Source of the DNA: Pyrocephalus nanus
Lineage: Eukaryota > Chordata > Aves > Passeriformes > Tyrannidae
Assembly (NCBI GenBank): GCA_038380795.1
Contig: CM076267.1
Span: 6,865,501-6,929,500, forward strand
DNA: 64,000 nucleotides
Reading direction: 5' to 3'
Below the pieces are notes generated by a model, which saw only the letters and a list, made by a program, of their open reading frames with translations, had not been told where the DNA came from and did no database searches. The translations under genes and the position numbers were made by a program. Shown here in pieces: positions 1-14,500 of this stretch; position 1 is the stretch's first letter; the number at the start of each line of letters is the position of its first letter.

Positions 1-2765
1 GCCAGGGGGAGGTAGGAAGCAACCTCTCGTGGCTGAGTAGGATGGGGAGTCTGAATGTAAAGAGAAGAAAGTGATGTTTCAGTGGGGGGAACAGGAGGGG
101 AAGGATGGATAAGGAGAACACAGTCAGACCAGTACGTACAAGAAAATACACAACTTGGGAGAGCTGTCAGCACAGCCAGCCCAGAGAAAAATCCTATTAC
201 ACTAAAGAGAGATTAGAAAGAGGGGAGGTGTGTTCGCCTGTTAAAACATTTATGTTACATGACAGGATGAAAATGGCCATATATCACAGAAAGTATGTCA
301 AAACTGCAAGATTCAGGCTCTTTTTTTTTTTTTTTCCTCTCTTTCTTTTTTTAATATTCTCACATTTGCAATTTGGAAAGAGAGGCTGATACTGTGGCTA
401 GGAAGGACTGGGAATGGAGATGAAAATGGTTTCAAGAACATGAAGTTTGATTTATTAGCTTAATGGAGCCTTGCTGCGCAATATAGGAATTACATGTAAG
501 AGTATGTCATTGCAAAAATAATACTCATTTACAGTTTTTATTATTAAATAAAAAAGCTCTGTTACTACTCACATTTAATCACTATGTCTATTAAGGAAAA
601 AGAACAAATTCTGAATGTCTGCCAATACCAACATTTTCCTTTACTGCAGAAGTGTGCCTTAAATGGAAGTAACACACAAAGAAAAATAAGGGGGGTTTTG
701 TCAGTCATGCCAGATGACTGTCAATAAAAAAAGGCTCAGAATTCATTAACAGTTTCTAAAATATTTTTCCTTCTAAATTTCAAAGAATAGATGTCTTAGA
801 GGTGTGACTACAGAAGTGTTGTTTTTATTTTTAAAAGGCTTCTTTTTGCATTTATCATTAAGAACTTCTAAAGCTCAAAAGGTCCTTTCCCTGAATTTTA
901 ATGTATCCAGTAGGTTAAAGAGTCCTACAGAAATCCTTCATGTTATGCAAAGTACTGTCCTTGAAAGTTTTTGTCGTTTCTACCCTTGAGCCCACAACAT
1001 TATGATTTCTTTTAATTAACTGAGATCTATAAGGCAAGTTCTAAAAAAAAAAAAAAAAAGTTCCTTTAATTATAGCAACTGTCAACAGCACAGCAAGAAT
1101 TTTAAAGAAATCTCAATAAATATGCAAAGAGGCGTCTAAGAGATTTATGAACACGCCCAAATACACAACTCCCACAGCACTTAATGAGACACTCCCGAGT
1201 ACTCCTGTAGGTGTCTGAACACCTTCTGCAAAGCAGACTCAAGGATGTGTCTGAGCAGACTTCACACCTGTAGTCCCCATCAACGTCAGCCTGGTATTGT
1301 GGGCTTCTGGCACCTCTACAAAAGCCTACACGCTTAAGTCATTTCTGATTATCTCCATCTGTGCACATTTATTCTTGTATAAAAGTATCTCATCTCTGTT
1401 TATAGTTTCAGCCTCAAGCCTGGACCTCGGGCTCACACACGGGGACAGGAATACTAACAGCAATTTATAAAAGAGTAGGAGTGAGCTCTGAATTTTTCAG
1501 CACCAGCTTATTCCTTTCCCCTCTCCACCATCTTTCTTTATGTGCTAAAGGGGGAGGGAAATAAAAAAAAAAAATTTCTTTAGAGTTTGGCATACAACAT
1601 TTGCTACATTTGGAAAGTCAATTTAAATCACAGCTGTAACAAGAATTCACGAGAATAAGAAAGCCTTTACTGATATTTGAAAATTGTTACCGGAAGTTAG
1701 CTTTTCAACTGCTTCTTGTGATTTACTTAAACATTGAAAAAAATCAAGAGATCCCCATTTTAAGCCTTACATGTCCTCAATTATCCCATAAAAAGGAACC
1801 ATAGTTTACTGCTCTGCATTTTATATAGTATCAGTTTATCACCTGAATTTAGGATACTTTAATAGTAACGCACTTTCTATTTTGTATGCTATGAATATAC
1901 AATCATAATATATACTGTATATTAATAAAAATGAATGCAAAATTAGCTCTAATACAGAGCAACATCACAAACTAAGAAGAATCTGAAGAGAAAGGAAATA
2001 TATATATAAGTGATGAAAGCCACAGGAAGTAATTTTCCACCGCTTGTCTTTCGAGAGGGTAGTCAAAACCTGTTTAATTTTGGTATTCAGGAAAATTTGA
2101 TCAGTTCAAGGACTATCCATTCCCATAAAAGTGTATATATTTAGTAAACTCTTTCTTGGCAATGTCTTCAGAACATTCATATTAACAGATGGAATAAAAA
2201 TGTAGCTCATAGGCAGGACAGACTGACCTTCCAGCACAGGACTCATTTAACCCACAGGCAGATGGGTCAGCACACTTTAGAAACACGGCACGTTTCTGTT
2301 ACAAGTTAGCTCAGGAAAAGTATGTCTGGATCAGCCACTCTAACCTGAAGACCTAATAGTATTATAACTTCCTTGAGTCCTGCAGACTCCTAATAAATTC
2401 AACAAAACCTAGATATTACCGCCAGGACTTCTGCACCACAATGCTAATCAGCCGCCCCTGAACGAGAATTTGTTGCTGCTCCTACACTTAACATTACTAA
2501 GAAACGTGGCCTTCTTGAAAACAGGACAAGACTGGCAATGACCCTGCAGGGGCTGCACCAGGCAGAGATGCTGCTGAGTTTTCCTGAAGCTCATTGGCAT
2601 TGCACAGCTGATGCCACACAGTGACAGTGACAGCCCCGAGGGATCCGGCACGGCTTGCAGTCAAGGTAAGGAAAAAAACATGAGAAGACAAATACTGGAA
2701 ATCCTTTTTATCCTTCGGAAACTGAAGTAGATTCAATTAACAGTGGAAGCAGGTGAATGGGTTAT
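1..2765. other. Non-coding, no gene seen
   Basis: AT-rich unique-looking sequence with several poly-A and poly-T tracts (for example near 320, 1045 and 1570). The short open frames here have no coding-like composition or convincing splice sites. It could be intron or intergenic DNA. Confidence 0.6.
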
Positions 2766-2769
2766 CGCT

Positions 2770-2925
2770 GACAGGGTGGTCAAGCGCTGGCACAGGCTGC
2801 CCAGGGAAGTGGGGAAGTCACCACCCTTGCAGGGATGTAAACGTCACGTAGATACAGCTCTTAGGGACGGTGGTTTAGAGGTGAACTTGGCAGTGTTACA
2901 TTAATTAGAACCTGGTCTAAGGAGA
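2770..2925 (+). repeat. CR1 LINE 3' fragment
   Basis: The wording of the avian CR1 3' region is visible: 'cacaggctgcccaggga', then a block meaning 'cttagggac.tggtttag.ggtgaacttggcagtg', then a 'ggtcta' remnant. This is the order found near the 3' end of CR1 elements. The final octamer tail is missing or decayed, and A-rich sequence follows. The copy is old and 5'-truncated, in plus orientation. Confidence 0.85.
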
Positions 2926-5450
2926 AGGATTATACCATTTAAAGAAAAAAAAAAAAAATCATGGCTCGCAGCAATTTAAGAAGGCATAATTTCCATCATT
3001 CAGAAATCCATCTCAGTGATGTTACTCTAAGTGAAAGTGTACTTGTTTACATTACCAAGACAATGAGAACTACTATAAAATCATCTCCACTCAAGCATTT
3101 TGGTTTGGGTTTTTGGTTGGTTGGTTTTTTTTTTGTTAAAAAATGAAAGTAGCAGATAGTTTCAGTTAGAAAAATGAAAGGTAATGGTTACACTGACAAC
3201 ACTTGAGAAGAACTCACCATTGTATGCACTTCAGGCCCTTTTTATAGAAGATCATTAACAATGTACTGCTTTGCAGAAGTAGAAGAAAAAGAGTGATCCA
3301 AAATTAGCATTTCCCTCTTCACATTTATTTTTCAGCATTATGCCTGATCTCTCCACCATCCTCAACCCCTACTGCAGTGGCTAGCAATGACCAACTGTTA
3401 CAGCTTTGCAAAGTGACTGAGCAAGTCTTTGAATTTCTTATTTTGAAAAATAAGATTAGGAAAGAAAAAATAAATTAACTCTTTTCAACTTGTTTAAAAC
3501 TTACTTGAATGTGGACATTGTGTTTCTCACCGCAAGATGTGTGCTTGTTTTCAAACACCTGTTAAGTGTTAATTTACATAAAAGCAGGATCACTTTTGAC
3601 AATGAAGGATTTCATATCCAGTTTTTAAAATGGCAGTTGGCTTCCCCATGCCCCATCTAAGTATTTAACTGCCTTAGAATTGCCTTAGAGTCCTCCCATG
3701 CCAGATGCTCCAGTCCCTTCACAGGCATAACTTCTCCAGTCAAAAGTTAAGTAGGTAACACAACTCATTTTGACAGACTTGAAACCCACTCAAACCTGGA
3801 CGCTTCAAACCAGACACACCTCCCAAAATTGTGAACATTAACATGGGAGTTCTAGAAGTACCCATAAACATTGTGGAAGGGATTTAGTTAATATTCCTGC
3901 TTAGCATGGCATCATCTGTAAAAAAACAATGCTATTCTTCACAAAGAAATGGTACTTAGATACACCATCACATGAAATGCTAGGCATAAAATGACTCGGG
4001 GTTTAAGGACAATTTACAGTTTCAACTGTGTTGTTAAATGTGAAGGTGTTTTAAAAAACAATAGGAATTTTAATGCTTCTCACACTAATTTGAAGAATTT
4101 TACTGTTACAATCGTAAGCCTGTATTTGCTCATCTCGGAAGCCTTGATTGGTGTAAGTGAAACATTTTCAACACAATTGTAAATACCAAAAAACAGCATC
4201 AGTGTTACTCTATAAGTAACTAAACTCAGATTTAGTAACACCAGCAGGAGTCGACATCAACCAAGTGAAAACATACACATTGGAGACCCAGTCCAAGGTA
4301 CCAAGATGGCATATTGTACAGGCTTTTAAAGGCTTACTAGAGCTTCAAAGAATAAATTAATAAATTTCACGCTTCAAATATCTGTTCCAAGAATCTTGAT
4401 TTACACACAGTTGGCTTTTACTAACAACCCATACACATAAAGGATCTTGGAGCCAACACCAAAGTTCTTGCAACCATTCACTAGAAAAAGCCATTAAAAT
4501 CTCATAAAACATTTTTTGGTTTTGTTTTTTTCTTTTTTTTTTATTTTCCCCTAAGCAATAAGCAAACTTTCATTAATACAATTTCTGAAAAGCATCACAT
4601 GCAAGTAAATGTATTTTGGCCACAAACCTTGGCTGCCTGTAACCAAGTAAATGGCACAAGTCTTTTGAAATTGCTTTGAAAGCACTGTATCTCCACTATG
4701 AAAGAAAGGATGGCTATAGACATTACTCCACTCAACAGCTTTTCATAATTAAGGTATTTTATCAATGAAATTTTCTGCAGGCTACTACAGAGCCCATTCT
4801 GTTTCCCAGACAGTCCCAGAATACACTGCATAGTGTGTGAAAAGTATCTACTTTTATCCTTACCAATTAAAGACTAGTTTGATCAATTCTCATATTTAAG
4901 TTTAGGTGTACTCTATTCTAGTGTTGCATTATTTCAGGTTCCCTTCAAAACAACAATCTTCCCACTGACTCTTTTCGATAGTACTTTACTTCATCCTCAG
5001 AAAAAGATTCTGGTTTTGATGAGTTGCATTATGAATAAGACTTCAAAAATTCTGCTTTAAAATATCTGTTCCCAAGCACACACGTATGCATACCTCAGGA
5101 ATATGCTGAAAGCGAGTAAGAACTTGACTGGCACCTCTTAAAACATATACAAATCTCCCCTAGTGTAGTGGATGTGCTTAAACCCATGCACAGTATTCCC
5201 AGAAATATCCTCCTTTTGGTACCTCCCAATCTGAGTTGTGTGATTAAAAATAAAATAAAAATTATCCAAACAAGGTGAGCATCTAGGCAGCATTGTCTCT
5301 TCCCTGTGACTACTGCCAGTGTATCTAAACCAGGCAAGCAAAGAGCAGAAAGCTGAAGCTCTGTGTGATTTATACAACATTCAGATCAGCTGCATATAGA
5401 TGATCAAATAAGTTTACCAAATCTCTACAACTCCAACTTTTTCAGATTTA
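2926..5450. other. Non-coding, no gene seen
   Basis: AT-rich sequence with homopolymer tracts (2941-2958 A-rich, 4519-4545 T-rich). I see no recognisable repeat family and no supportable exon. Confidence 0.55.
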
Positions 5451-5532
5451 AAACACGCAAATTAATCAAGTTATTTATTTCTGTATTGTGGGAGCAAATA
5501 AAAACCAGAAGCCCACAAGTGATATACAGAAT
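5451..5532 (-). other. Possible minus-strand 3' terminal exon
   Basis: On the minus strand a very long pyrimidine tract (plus-strand purines 5535-5570) ends in CAG, giving a near-ideal 3' splice site with the exon starting at 5532. Within about 60 nt there is an AATAAA on the minus strand (plus 5474-5479). All three frames stay open only for short distances, so any coding part is undetermined. It could be a non-coding terminal exon, or simply a polypurine tract that mimics an acceptor. Confidence 0.15.
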
Positions 5533-5539
5533 CTGAAGG

Positions 5540-8500
5540 GGAAAGAGGAGGGAAAAGGAAGAAAAGGAAGTAGATGTGGACAGTTGTTAAAGCAGTTCTG
5601 AAGGGCCAAAGAGGCACAGAAAGCCTCAGTGAGAGATAATGCTCCATCCATCCCAACAGCTGACTGATGATGGTAGTTTCGGTTTCTTCACTGAACACAC
5701 CCTCGATAACTCTCAAGAGTTGGTGTGGAAGGCAACACAGGGAAAAAAAGAAAGGAAAAAAAAGGGATAAGAACCACTTTTCTCTACAGACCCGCAAAGC
5801 TTGTCTTGACTTGCGTGGGAGAACTCCTGGGACTTGGTTGCTGCCTTTCACTAACAGTGCCCACAGAACTGCACCCCTTTCTGCTTTCAGGAGACAAGAG
5901 CACGACTGTAACTATGGGTTCCAGGATGCAGGGATGTCACGTAAGGCATGACATCGCTCATATAAACGTGACATCCTCCTACTCCCCGCCCTTTCACTTC
6001 AGCCCCATTACCAATAACATGAAGATCTCACCAAGCCATTCTGAGAATACTCTGTGTAACGGCAATAGAAGAGGTTTCAGTCTACAGAGTGTGTATTGCA
6101 AGGGCTCTTCTGAGGCAGTGAAACTTGTGGGGGGGACACACCTGCATCAATTTACAGCAAGATCAGTCAATATATGTCCTTTCCTTGAAAAGGGCAAAAC
6201 CTATTAATATTAGTAGGCCAAAACCAAAACAAAACCCACAAAGTTTAAGCAATATTGTCAATACAACATGGTATTACTCGTAAAGTTTACATTTTCAGAG
6301 CAAGTTCTCATTTCTCCACCTCAATTTTCCCATCACAGAGGGCATAGAAAAAAGGAAACTAAACAGCTACAGGAGGTACAATCCTACATATAACATTCCA
6401 CTAAAGCTACAATGGCCTTTATTTTCCTGCTACTTTACACTCTTCACAAAGTTTAATAATAATTCCCAAAGGTGACCTCATAAAGAGGACTGGTAAGCAG
6501 TATGGTCTCAATCTGCAGGAACAGGTGCCAAAATGCTTACCTTCCAAATTAACACACCAAGCAGATGGCAACCCCTCACCAAGCGTGGAATTGAAGAACA
6601 AGGCTCCCTCTGCCATACGCTACAAGCACATGAAAGCTACTGCTAACAAGGAGAAAACATCTGGAAGATGGTGTTTATATATGGAACACAGTTGTTGAGT
6701 AAGCAAACGGAAGTGTGAATTTGCATTTGTTAGCTTATCCGTAGCCTGGCTGCTTTGCCATAAGGCAAAGCAAGAAAAATCCAGAATGAAAGACTCAAAA
6801 CCTTCTTGGGGCGATGTGAACACAGTGCTTTCCCACACCTGTTTTAGAGAGTGTGCAAAATTAACAGCTTCAGTGGAAGATTTTATTTTTGTTTAAGCGT
6901 TAAAGAAAAATAGCATTTTTTAAACCTATGCACACAGCAAATCATTATGTAGCAGAAAGCCACAGCACGAGACAGTGTGAAATAAGCAAACAATCCACTG
7001 CGTTTTCTGTACACTTTCCAGTTTTAATTCTAAATGTAAAACAGGAAGAATTTAAGGGCCTATTGGTTTTCAGATGAAAATCCTATTCCTAAACAGGATT
7101 AGCTGGTAACCTAAAAATATCAGTCAGTAATCTCCAAAAGTCATAAGTACCCCACGAAGTCCTATACCAATCACTAACTAAAAGAAATTAGGTCAGAATC
7201 CAAATCAGATCACACTAGAGTAGCATCAATCTTCTTATTTCAGAGCTGTCACATTTTAAATCTTTCATACAGTTTCCACATAAATTATTAAAAACAGAGA
7301 TCTGCCTCTGAACAGAGATGAACCCAACATGACAATCTAGTTTAATGTTACGGTTTAAAAAAGGACATATTAAAAAGTTTATTTTCAGTCACTTAAGACA
7401 TTCATCTCTAAAGGCATCCTGTGAAGCAAACAAACAAAGGCTATCTGACAGACTGCTTTAGTTTCCTTAAAATGACATGGGGTCAGGTAGGCACTACTGC
7501 TGACACTGCAATAGCCTACTGCCCTTGTACCTTCCCATTCCTTATTTTCTAGATATAAAATGCAATAATCAGCACATAATACCTGCAAATCTTTGAAATC
7601 TATTGATGTAAATCCACACACACAAAAAAATCACTCTCTCTACTGTAGACTGCTTTCTTTTTCACAATGACAATAGTCTTCTAAGATTCAGACTCCAGGA
7701 TGCTACCTACCATGTGAACCATTTGACCATATTACAATAATTTGCATCTGGAAATCATTAGCTGTGCTGTTAAAGAAGTGGCCACTTCAGCTCACATTAA
7801 GCTCCACATCTTGACTGACTGTCATTTGGGCAAGGAACTCAAAGATTCAATGAAAGCATCTCACTGGAACTGTGTTCCTGGTAGTGGCATCACTGACTTA
7901 CTGACAACTATCACAATATTTAATGGCTTTTAAAGTTGGTGCAGTGCACTGACTGACACCAGCTGACAGGGAGAGGCAATAAGTAGCTATGACCAGAAAA
8001 CAAGTTTCAGCTACAGCTTTTAGATATAGGCTGTCTCTTTCCATAATGAGAAGCTGCATGCTATCCAAGTCCTATGACATCTTCAACTCTAAAATTCACA
8101 CTTTATCTACAAACTTGTCAACAGCACCAAACCAACTGGGTAACTAATGGCAGCAAGTCACTTCAACACTCTTATTTTGACTAATTTTATGGTGACATTT
8201 ATGAGCTGTAATAAGCTACGTGAATTAGTGACATAAACCTACATAACACATAACAAACTAGAGGCGACTGCTAATTAAACAGTAGTTTAAATTTGTGCCA
8301 TGCAGAATAGACCTCTTATTAAATATCACCATTTTTGACTTCTTATATAACAAGTTTCTGTCTATCCCTGGCTGAGTTACAGTGATTATCACAAGACTGG
8401 AAACTCCTTTGGGAAGGGACATTCATCGACTGCAGTTTGAGAAAATACAGAAAATGTCCTGAGAAAAGCCAAACGAAGTATTCACTCCTCACACACAACC

Positions 8501-11500
8501 ACCAAAAAACCCCAACCAAAAACCAACAAAACAAACCCAAGGACCAAACCCTGCCCAGTGAATTAACCAGTGGTCCCTGGTTCATCTTTGCTAGCAGACT
8601 CAAGCTCCCCTTCCTCGTGTGCACTGAGCCCCTCAGAAGCTAAAGCATTCTCAGCATAACCTGGCATATGAACAGTGCTCTGTAGACATGGGGTGCAACA
8701 AGAAGACAGCTGTACCACAATATCAGTTGTACAAATGGCACTGAATAAGCAGTTGTTTTGTTTGACTTCGTTCTGGTTTTCTCTCCCTTGGATCAGTTTG
8801 CTTGCAATGGACCATCTCTACTAATTTTAGCTGCAGTCCTCAGTCATTCTGGATCAAGAGAAATCCAACTACTTCCTCAGGAACCCATACTCACAGGCAT
8901 ATAACATCACACTGCTTAACTCAGAGCATGCTGACAAACCAAGTTTGCATATTCTTGCTACAGGCAACGTAGAGAAATCTGAGTACTCTCCATACCACAA
9001 TATAGCAGCGATGCATAAAAAACAATCAAACCCCGAAGTGAAGAAACATTAACTTCAAGCTCCCTTGTGATACAGCATTATAGATATGAGAGGACAAAGC
9101 AAAAGCAGCCAACACAAACTCAGTTTGGATGCATGGCCCGAGGACGAGCTGTGTGACCCAACTTACACAGCCTGTCTTGGAAAACAGACGTGTGAGGCCT
9201 TCTTTCTGGCAAAGTGGGCTGACAAAAAGGTTTGCCAAGACAGTTAAATTTCTTCGCTGCCACAGCTGTCAGAGAGCACTCCTGCTTGACTTGTCACTTA
9301 TCTTCAAAAACTAGAGGAGAAGTTCCGCCAAAAAAAAAGTTAAGCTCTTTTCCTCTTTTCTCCCCAGCTCTCCCAGAGCTAAAGATTAATAAAAATACCA
9401 TAGGCAACTATAAAAGCCATCAACAAGAGGGAGGAATGAGTGCAAATAAAGACAGTAATGTAAAACCCAAATTGCAGGCACACGACTGAACACAGTATCC
9501 AGGGGTTGATTTCAATATAAGCAAGGTTGCAAGAGCATCATGTTACAATCTAAGCCTTAAGAGCAAGTTTCTTTAGACAGTTATATCAAAATATTAATTT
9601 CCTAATCCAGGAAAGAAAGCTCCAGCCGAAACATGTCTGTCCGAGTAATTATCTAACCTTTGTTCACTGTTAAAAGTTTGATGGACTTTGTTAATGTTTA
9701 TAATGTTACAAAGCATTAGGCCTCGGTGAGTTGCTTACCTCCTCATTTTGAAATGGGTACAAAGACTGATGTTGCTTTTCAAAGAAAGAAGAAACTTCTA
9801 AAACATCTTGTCAGCTCTGGCCAAACAAATGTTCTTCAAAATAACTAGAGAGCTCTTCAGTTCCAGAACAGTTCAGACCCCAGGATCCTCGAGCTACTGC
9901 TCATGGGTTTATCCCTTGAAGAAAGTACTGTCAGTGACACAGCACCTGACTGAGACAACTCTAAAACAACCCTAACATTTCTCAGTAGTTACATCATGTC
10001 TTTTGTGAATCAAAACAGTTTTACTAATGCTAATGTCAGATTTATCTTCTGACACAAAATCCACAGAACTTTGTTACAACTGTAAAGAATTAATTAGACT
10101 TTCACCAGCCTAACACCTTCTTTATCGACGATATTTAAACGAAACTGTACTGCTTTGACAAAGCACAGAGGTGAAATGAATCGACTTATACAGGCCAGCT
10201 AATCAAGAATGTGCCAATCTACTGTGGACACCTTATCCTGAAAATGTATTAATAGTTGCTTGCCAGTCCTACTTCAAAGAAAGTTATGACTTGTACAGTA
10301 GCTAAGTCTTCCTAATCACAAACACACAACTTCCTTAACTCCTGGAAATGCGTATTCAGAGTTCAAGAGGGAAGGCGTGGGGACAAAGTCCCATACGTGA
10401 CTTATTTTCTGCCAAGGGTAAAAAACTGCAGGCATTCTCAAAAGGACTGAGATGACTGAACATTTTAGAGGAGGATATTCTGAGCACATTCAGCAAAAAT
10501 CCACTAAGAACTCAGGAGTCAAAGAGAGCTTCCACAGCAATGATAATAGCTCCTTTCAAAAAAAAAAAAATCAGGGCAATTATAGAGGAAAAAAAGTGCA
10601 TACACATAAGGAAATAGGACAGAAGAAAATAGTTGGCAGAATACCAAGATTTTTAGATTCAAATTGGGAAATACATTTCCTTTATTTTCCTCGTTTCTCT
10701 TCAGCTGTTAGCAATCTGTAATGTATTTTGCATCTTTGTAATGTTGTTCTTAAGTTAACCAGGATTTACCAAATGCTTTAAGTACATATTCTAATATTAG
10801 ATATTTACTCCAAAACAAGTTAGTGGGTAATTAACATTAATGGGTAGTTTTGCTATAATCATAATTAAGACCTGGAAAAAAAAAACTAAACCTTTTTTGG
10901 AACTATATCAAACATAGTGAGGTCTGTTGTCTACATACTTCTTTGAAGGTCGTCATAATGGGCCACAACAAAGGAATTGTGACCACCTTGGTTAAAATCT
11001 GTTGAATTGTAAATAAAGATCACAACTGCTTATACTTGAGCTGAAGTACTTAGGTTGGAAAAAAGTATACATCCACCATCTGGTGCACAGTAATTACAGA
11101 AATTAAAACCACATTTCTGTGGCCTGTCTTTAACAATTTTTACTGATACAGTAATACTTGATCTTCTTAGGGAACATAATCTAAACTCATGCTGTTAAAT
11201 GATCATAAGACTATCCACTGTATGGCGTAAGCAGTTCATTAAGCTGGAATCTTTAAAAACACTTGCTTGCTCCCTGGTATTAACAGAAACAGTTTCTGTA
11301 GGTTTACGTCATGCCGTTAAATTTAATCCACAGCCAAGGCAAGTTAATTTCACACCTGCTGAGCGATATCGTGATGGATGGCACCACAGCAGGTCATTAA
11401 TTTTCTTTCCTTTTGATTAATTTCACACCATACACTGGACACAGTCTTTTGAGTTACGATGTCTGAGTGCCGTGCTTAATTCCTGCAAAGGTCTAAATCA

Positions 11501-14500
11501 GTTTTTGACTGCTTGCCAAAATGCAAAGAACCCAGATGTGACACAAGTGAAAGGAAGCTTCACTAGGCTTGGCACTGAACTCTGACATGGCTACAGGTGT
11601 GGCATCAGTAGTGCAAATAGCAGTGGTAACTAAAAAGTTAAAATTTGGCACTTTTTTGCCCCAGAAACCCTCCCATCATTTGGTTACTGACTTTTCCCCT
11701 AACAAGGCATAAAGATTTACTAGGACTACCATATCTCCTGTTACAAAAAAATCAAAATTACACAGGGTGAAAGAAATGAAAGAAGAGGAAAGAAAAAAGT
11801 TAACATTCAAAGATGACAACAGCAGCCTCTGTTGCCACCAGAGCAGAAGGGGAAGCTGCAGGTCATTTTGACCCTCTGTTGTCAGTGAAGACACCTGGGG
11901 CCTTTGGAGGCCTTGGGACCCACAGGAGAGGGTCCAGCCACAGCAGACGGCTGAGCTGAGCCGAGCCAACAGCTCACAGCAGAGGAACAGGCTAATCTCT
12001 CTCCACTTATCCTGCTGCTCCAAGCCGCTCACTCTCACACCCTCCTTTGTGCTAGATGTGCCAAATCCACAGATCCCTCGATGAGCTGGTTCAGATCACA
12101 AAAACAAAAGAAGCCTTTTTCTTACATTAGCTCTCTGCTTGTTTTGCAAACCAAGCTGTCTAACAGATGGGTCAGGTGTGTATCGGAGCTTGTGAAATGA
12201 AAAGGAGAAAAATGTATCTTTTGGCAGCAAGGAACTGTTTAGCTTAGCCCTTCTCCCCCTTTTAGGGAGTGATTCACAGCAGCCACCCCAAAAGCCTCAT
12301 CCTCCCTATTGACTATGGAAGGACCTGAGCTTCCTAAACTCAGATTAAGATGTGCTTTCATCCCTCCTTCTCCCTTTCTCCATGCACCCCAATAACATAT
12401 AGCACAACTAATATCAGGGAACCATTATGGCTTGTAACTCATCCAAAGCTTTTTCTCTTTTGTTCTTACTTTCTGATCATGAAGAATAATATTTAGGCTG
12501 CTCATACTTAGCGGCAGCCACTTTTGGTAATAGAAAATATTGCAATGAAGTCAAAATAGTGGAGAGAGTGACATGGAAAATAATTCTGTGATTTGACAAA
12601 TGTAAATCACATAGGACACGTGATTCAGTATGCACGGCTTAAATCTCTCAGTGTGACAGGCTGAGGAGAGGAAGGCACAAGCTATTCTGGATCCATCTGT
12701 GCTAGCAGACTTCTCCAACCAGAAGTCACTGCCCCCTCACATCTGCCCATGGAATTAACCTGAGTGTTCCTTAGACATTTCAGTCAAAATAAGTTGGGCG
12801 ATAATTAATTTGCTATTTCGTCTACCAAGCTGATGTGGCTATTTCGATCAGCATAGTTCAAGCTGTATAGACTGGCCCTTCCATCAGGATTGCATGAATC
12901 TTTCCTAAAATCATTCTGCTGTCCTCTCCTGGTTCAGCATACTGACTGACATCACCACTTACTGTCGATTCCTTGATCAAAGGCTCCGCACAAAGCTTGA
13001 ACAGATGCTCATTTCGTGTGTTAAAATGGTACCTGTTTATTCGTCAACACGCAGTTTTCAGCATGAACTGAAAAATTTTACTGTCAACTCCCATAAAGAA
13101 TCGAAACACAGGATGAACTTGAAGCTGGATTAGTAGGTCTTAGCTGCTGAATGGAAATTCAAAGCAAATTATCTCAATCATCAGAAGCTGCAAGCAACCC
13201 CCATTGCTGGCAACCAATTATGCCAATTCTGGCAGTCAGAAGCATCAAAGGAAGAGTTGCAGCTCCAACATCATTTGCAGCAGTATGTACTTCTTCCTCA
13301 TCACATGGTTCCCACTATGAATGGGAAAGCGAACATTTCAGTCCTTTCCCCAGTTACCCAAAACATAGTATAAAAAAGGAGTTTGAGAGAGAACCAAGTT
13401 TTTGATGTCTAAATTTTTGGATGTCTAGAAGACACCTCAGTGTACTTGCCTTTGCATCTCTCGGTTCTAAAAGTCTGCAAAATAAACAATTTCCTTTCTA
13501 CCTAAGGTCTCTTTGTAGCTGATATCTCTCTGGCCTCCTTCTGCTACAGAAACACTCGATCATTCTCCTCTTTCCTCAGTTTGGCCTTTTTCGGGTGCTT
13601 CAGGAAACCAAAAACCCAACAAACACACTGGTCATGCCCCCCAAATTATCAGCCTCCTCTCCTTCCCTGAAAAGGGTGGTACTTTCAGTGAAGAGACACT
13701 TCATCTGCCTGCATATCATCTGAAATTGGGAAAGAAAAGAAGCCCAACTCTCAAGTCAGGTCTTAAAATGTTTGGGTTTTTTTTTCCATCTCACACAGAT
13801 AATAAATAATTAAAGTGAAATTTCCCCTAAGTGCATAGATTAATGCTTACCAAATCCCTTTAATTATTACACAATTTGTGAACTAAAACCTAAGTGCAAT
13901 AAAGAATGAATTTTAAATTGCTATATGTTTGCATATATTCATTATGCACATCACCATATGTCAGGCAGAATCTCTGAAGGTAAATCTCAAACAAGTGATT
14001 ACCACTGAAGCATCATGATGGAGAATAAAGTAGACATGTGATATATTTAGCTTCATCCTATCTGTGTCCCTAGAGGAAAGTGTTTCTTCTAGTGTAGGAA
14101 GTGGAGGAGAAAAAAAAAAAAAAAAAGCCTAGAAAATTAAAACATGTTTTTCCCCAATACTAATGACCCACTTTAAATAGTCTTATGTAACTATAAAATG
14201 AGATTATATTTGCCATGTCATGGATTTAATCTTATGTTTTTTAGTCTGAATCATATCAGGTTATTTACCTCACTTGCCTACCACAGTTTTCTGAACTTTC
14301 TCAGTTAAAGAAATACAGTCCCTCTCCATCTTTTCAAACCAATTAAATAAAAAAAAAGACAAACCTGGTGAGGCAATTTTGCACTTGGCTGAACTGTACA
14401 AGGATGATATAATCTGAAGCTATGTAATTATGGTAAATACCTGTTACCCTCTTCTGAAGTTTTCAGCAGCCCTGGAATTCCCCCACGTGTGCTCTTCAGC

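Noticed and set aside
12870..13136. Long minus-strand frame interrupted by one TGA, first suspected as a selenoprotein or pseudogene
   Set aside because: Alternative frames of the same stretch are equally open, there is no SECIS-like element or matching splice sites, and no family is recognisable.
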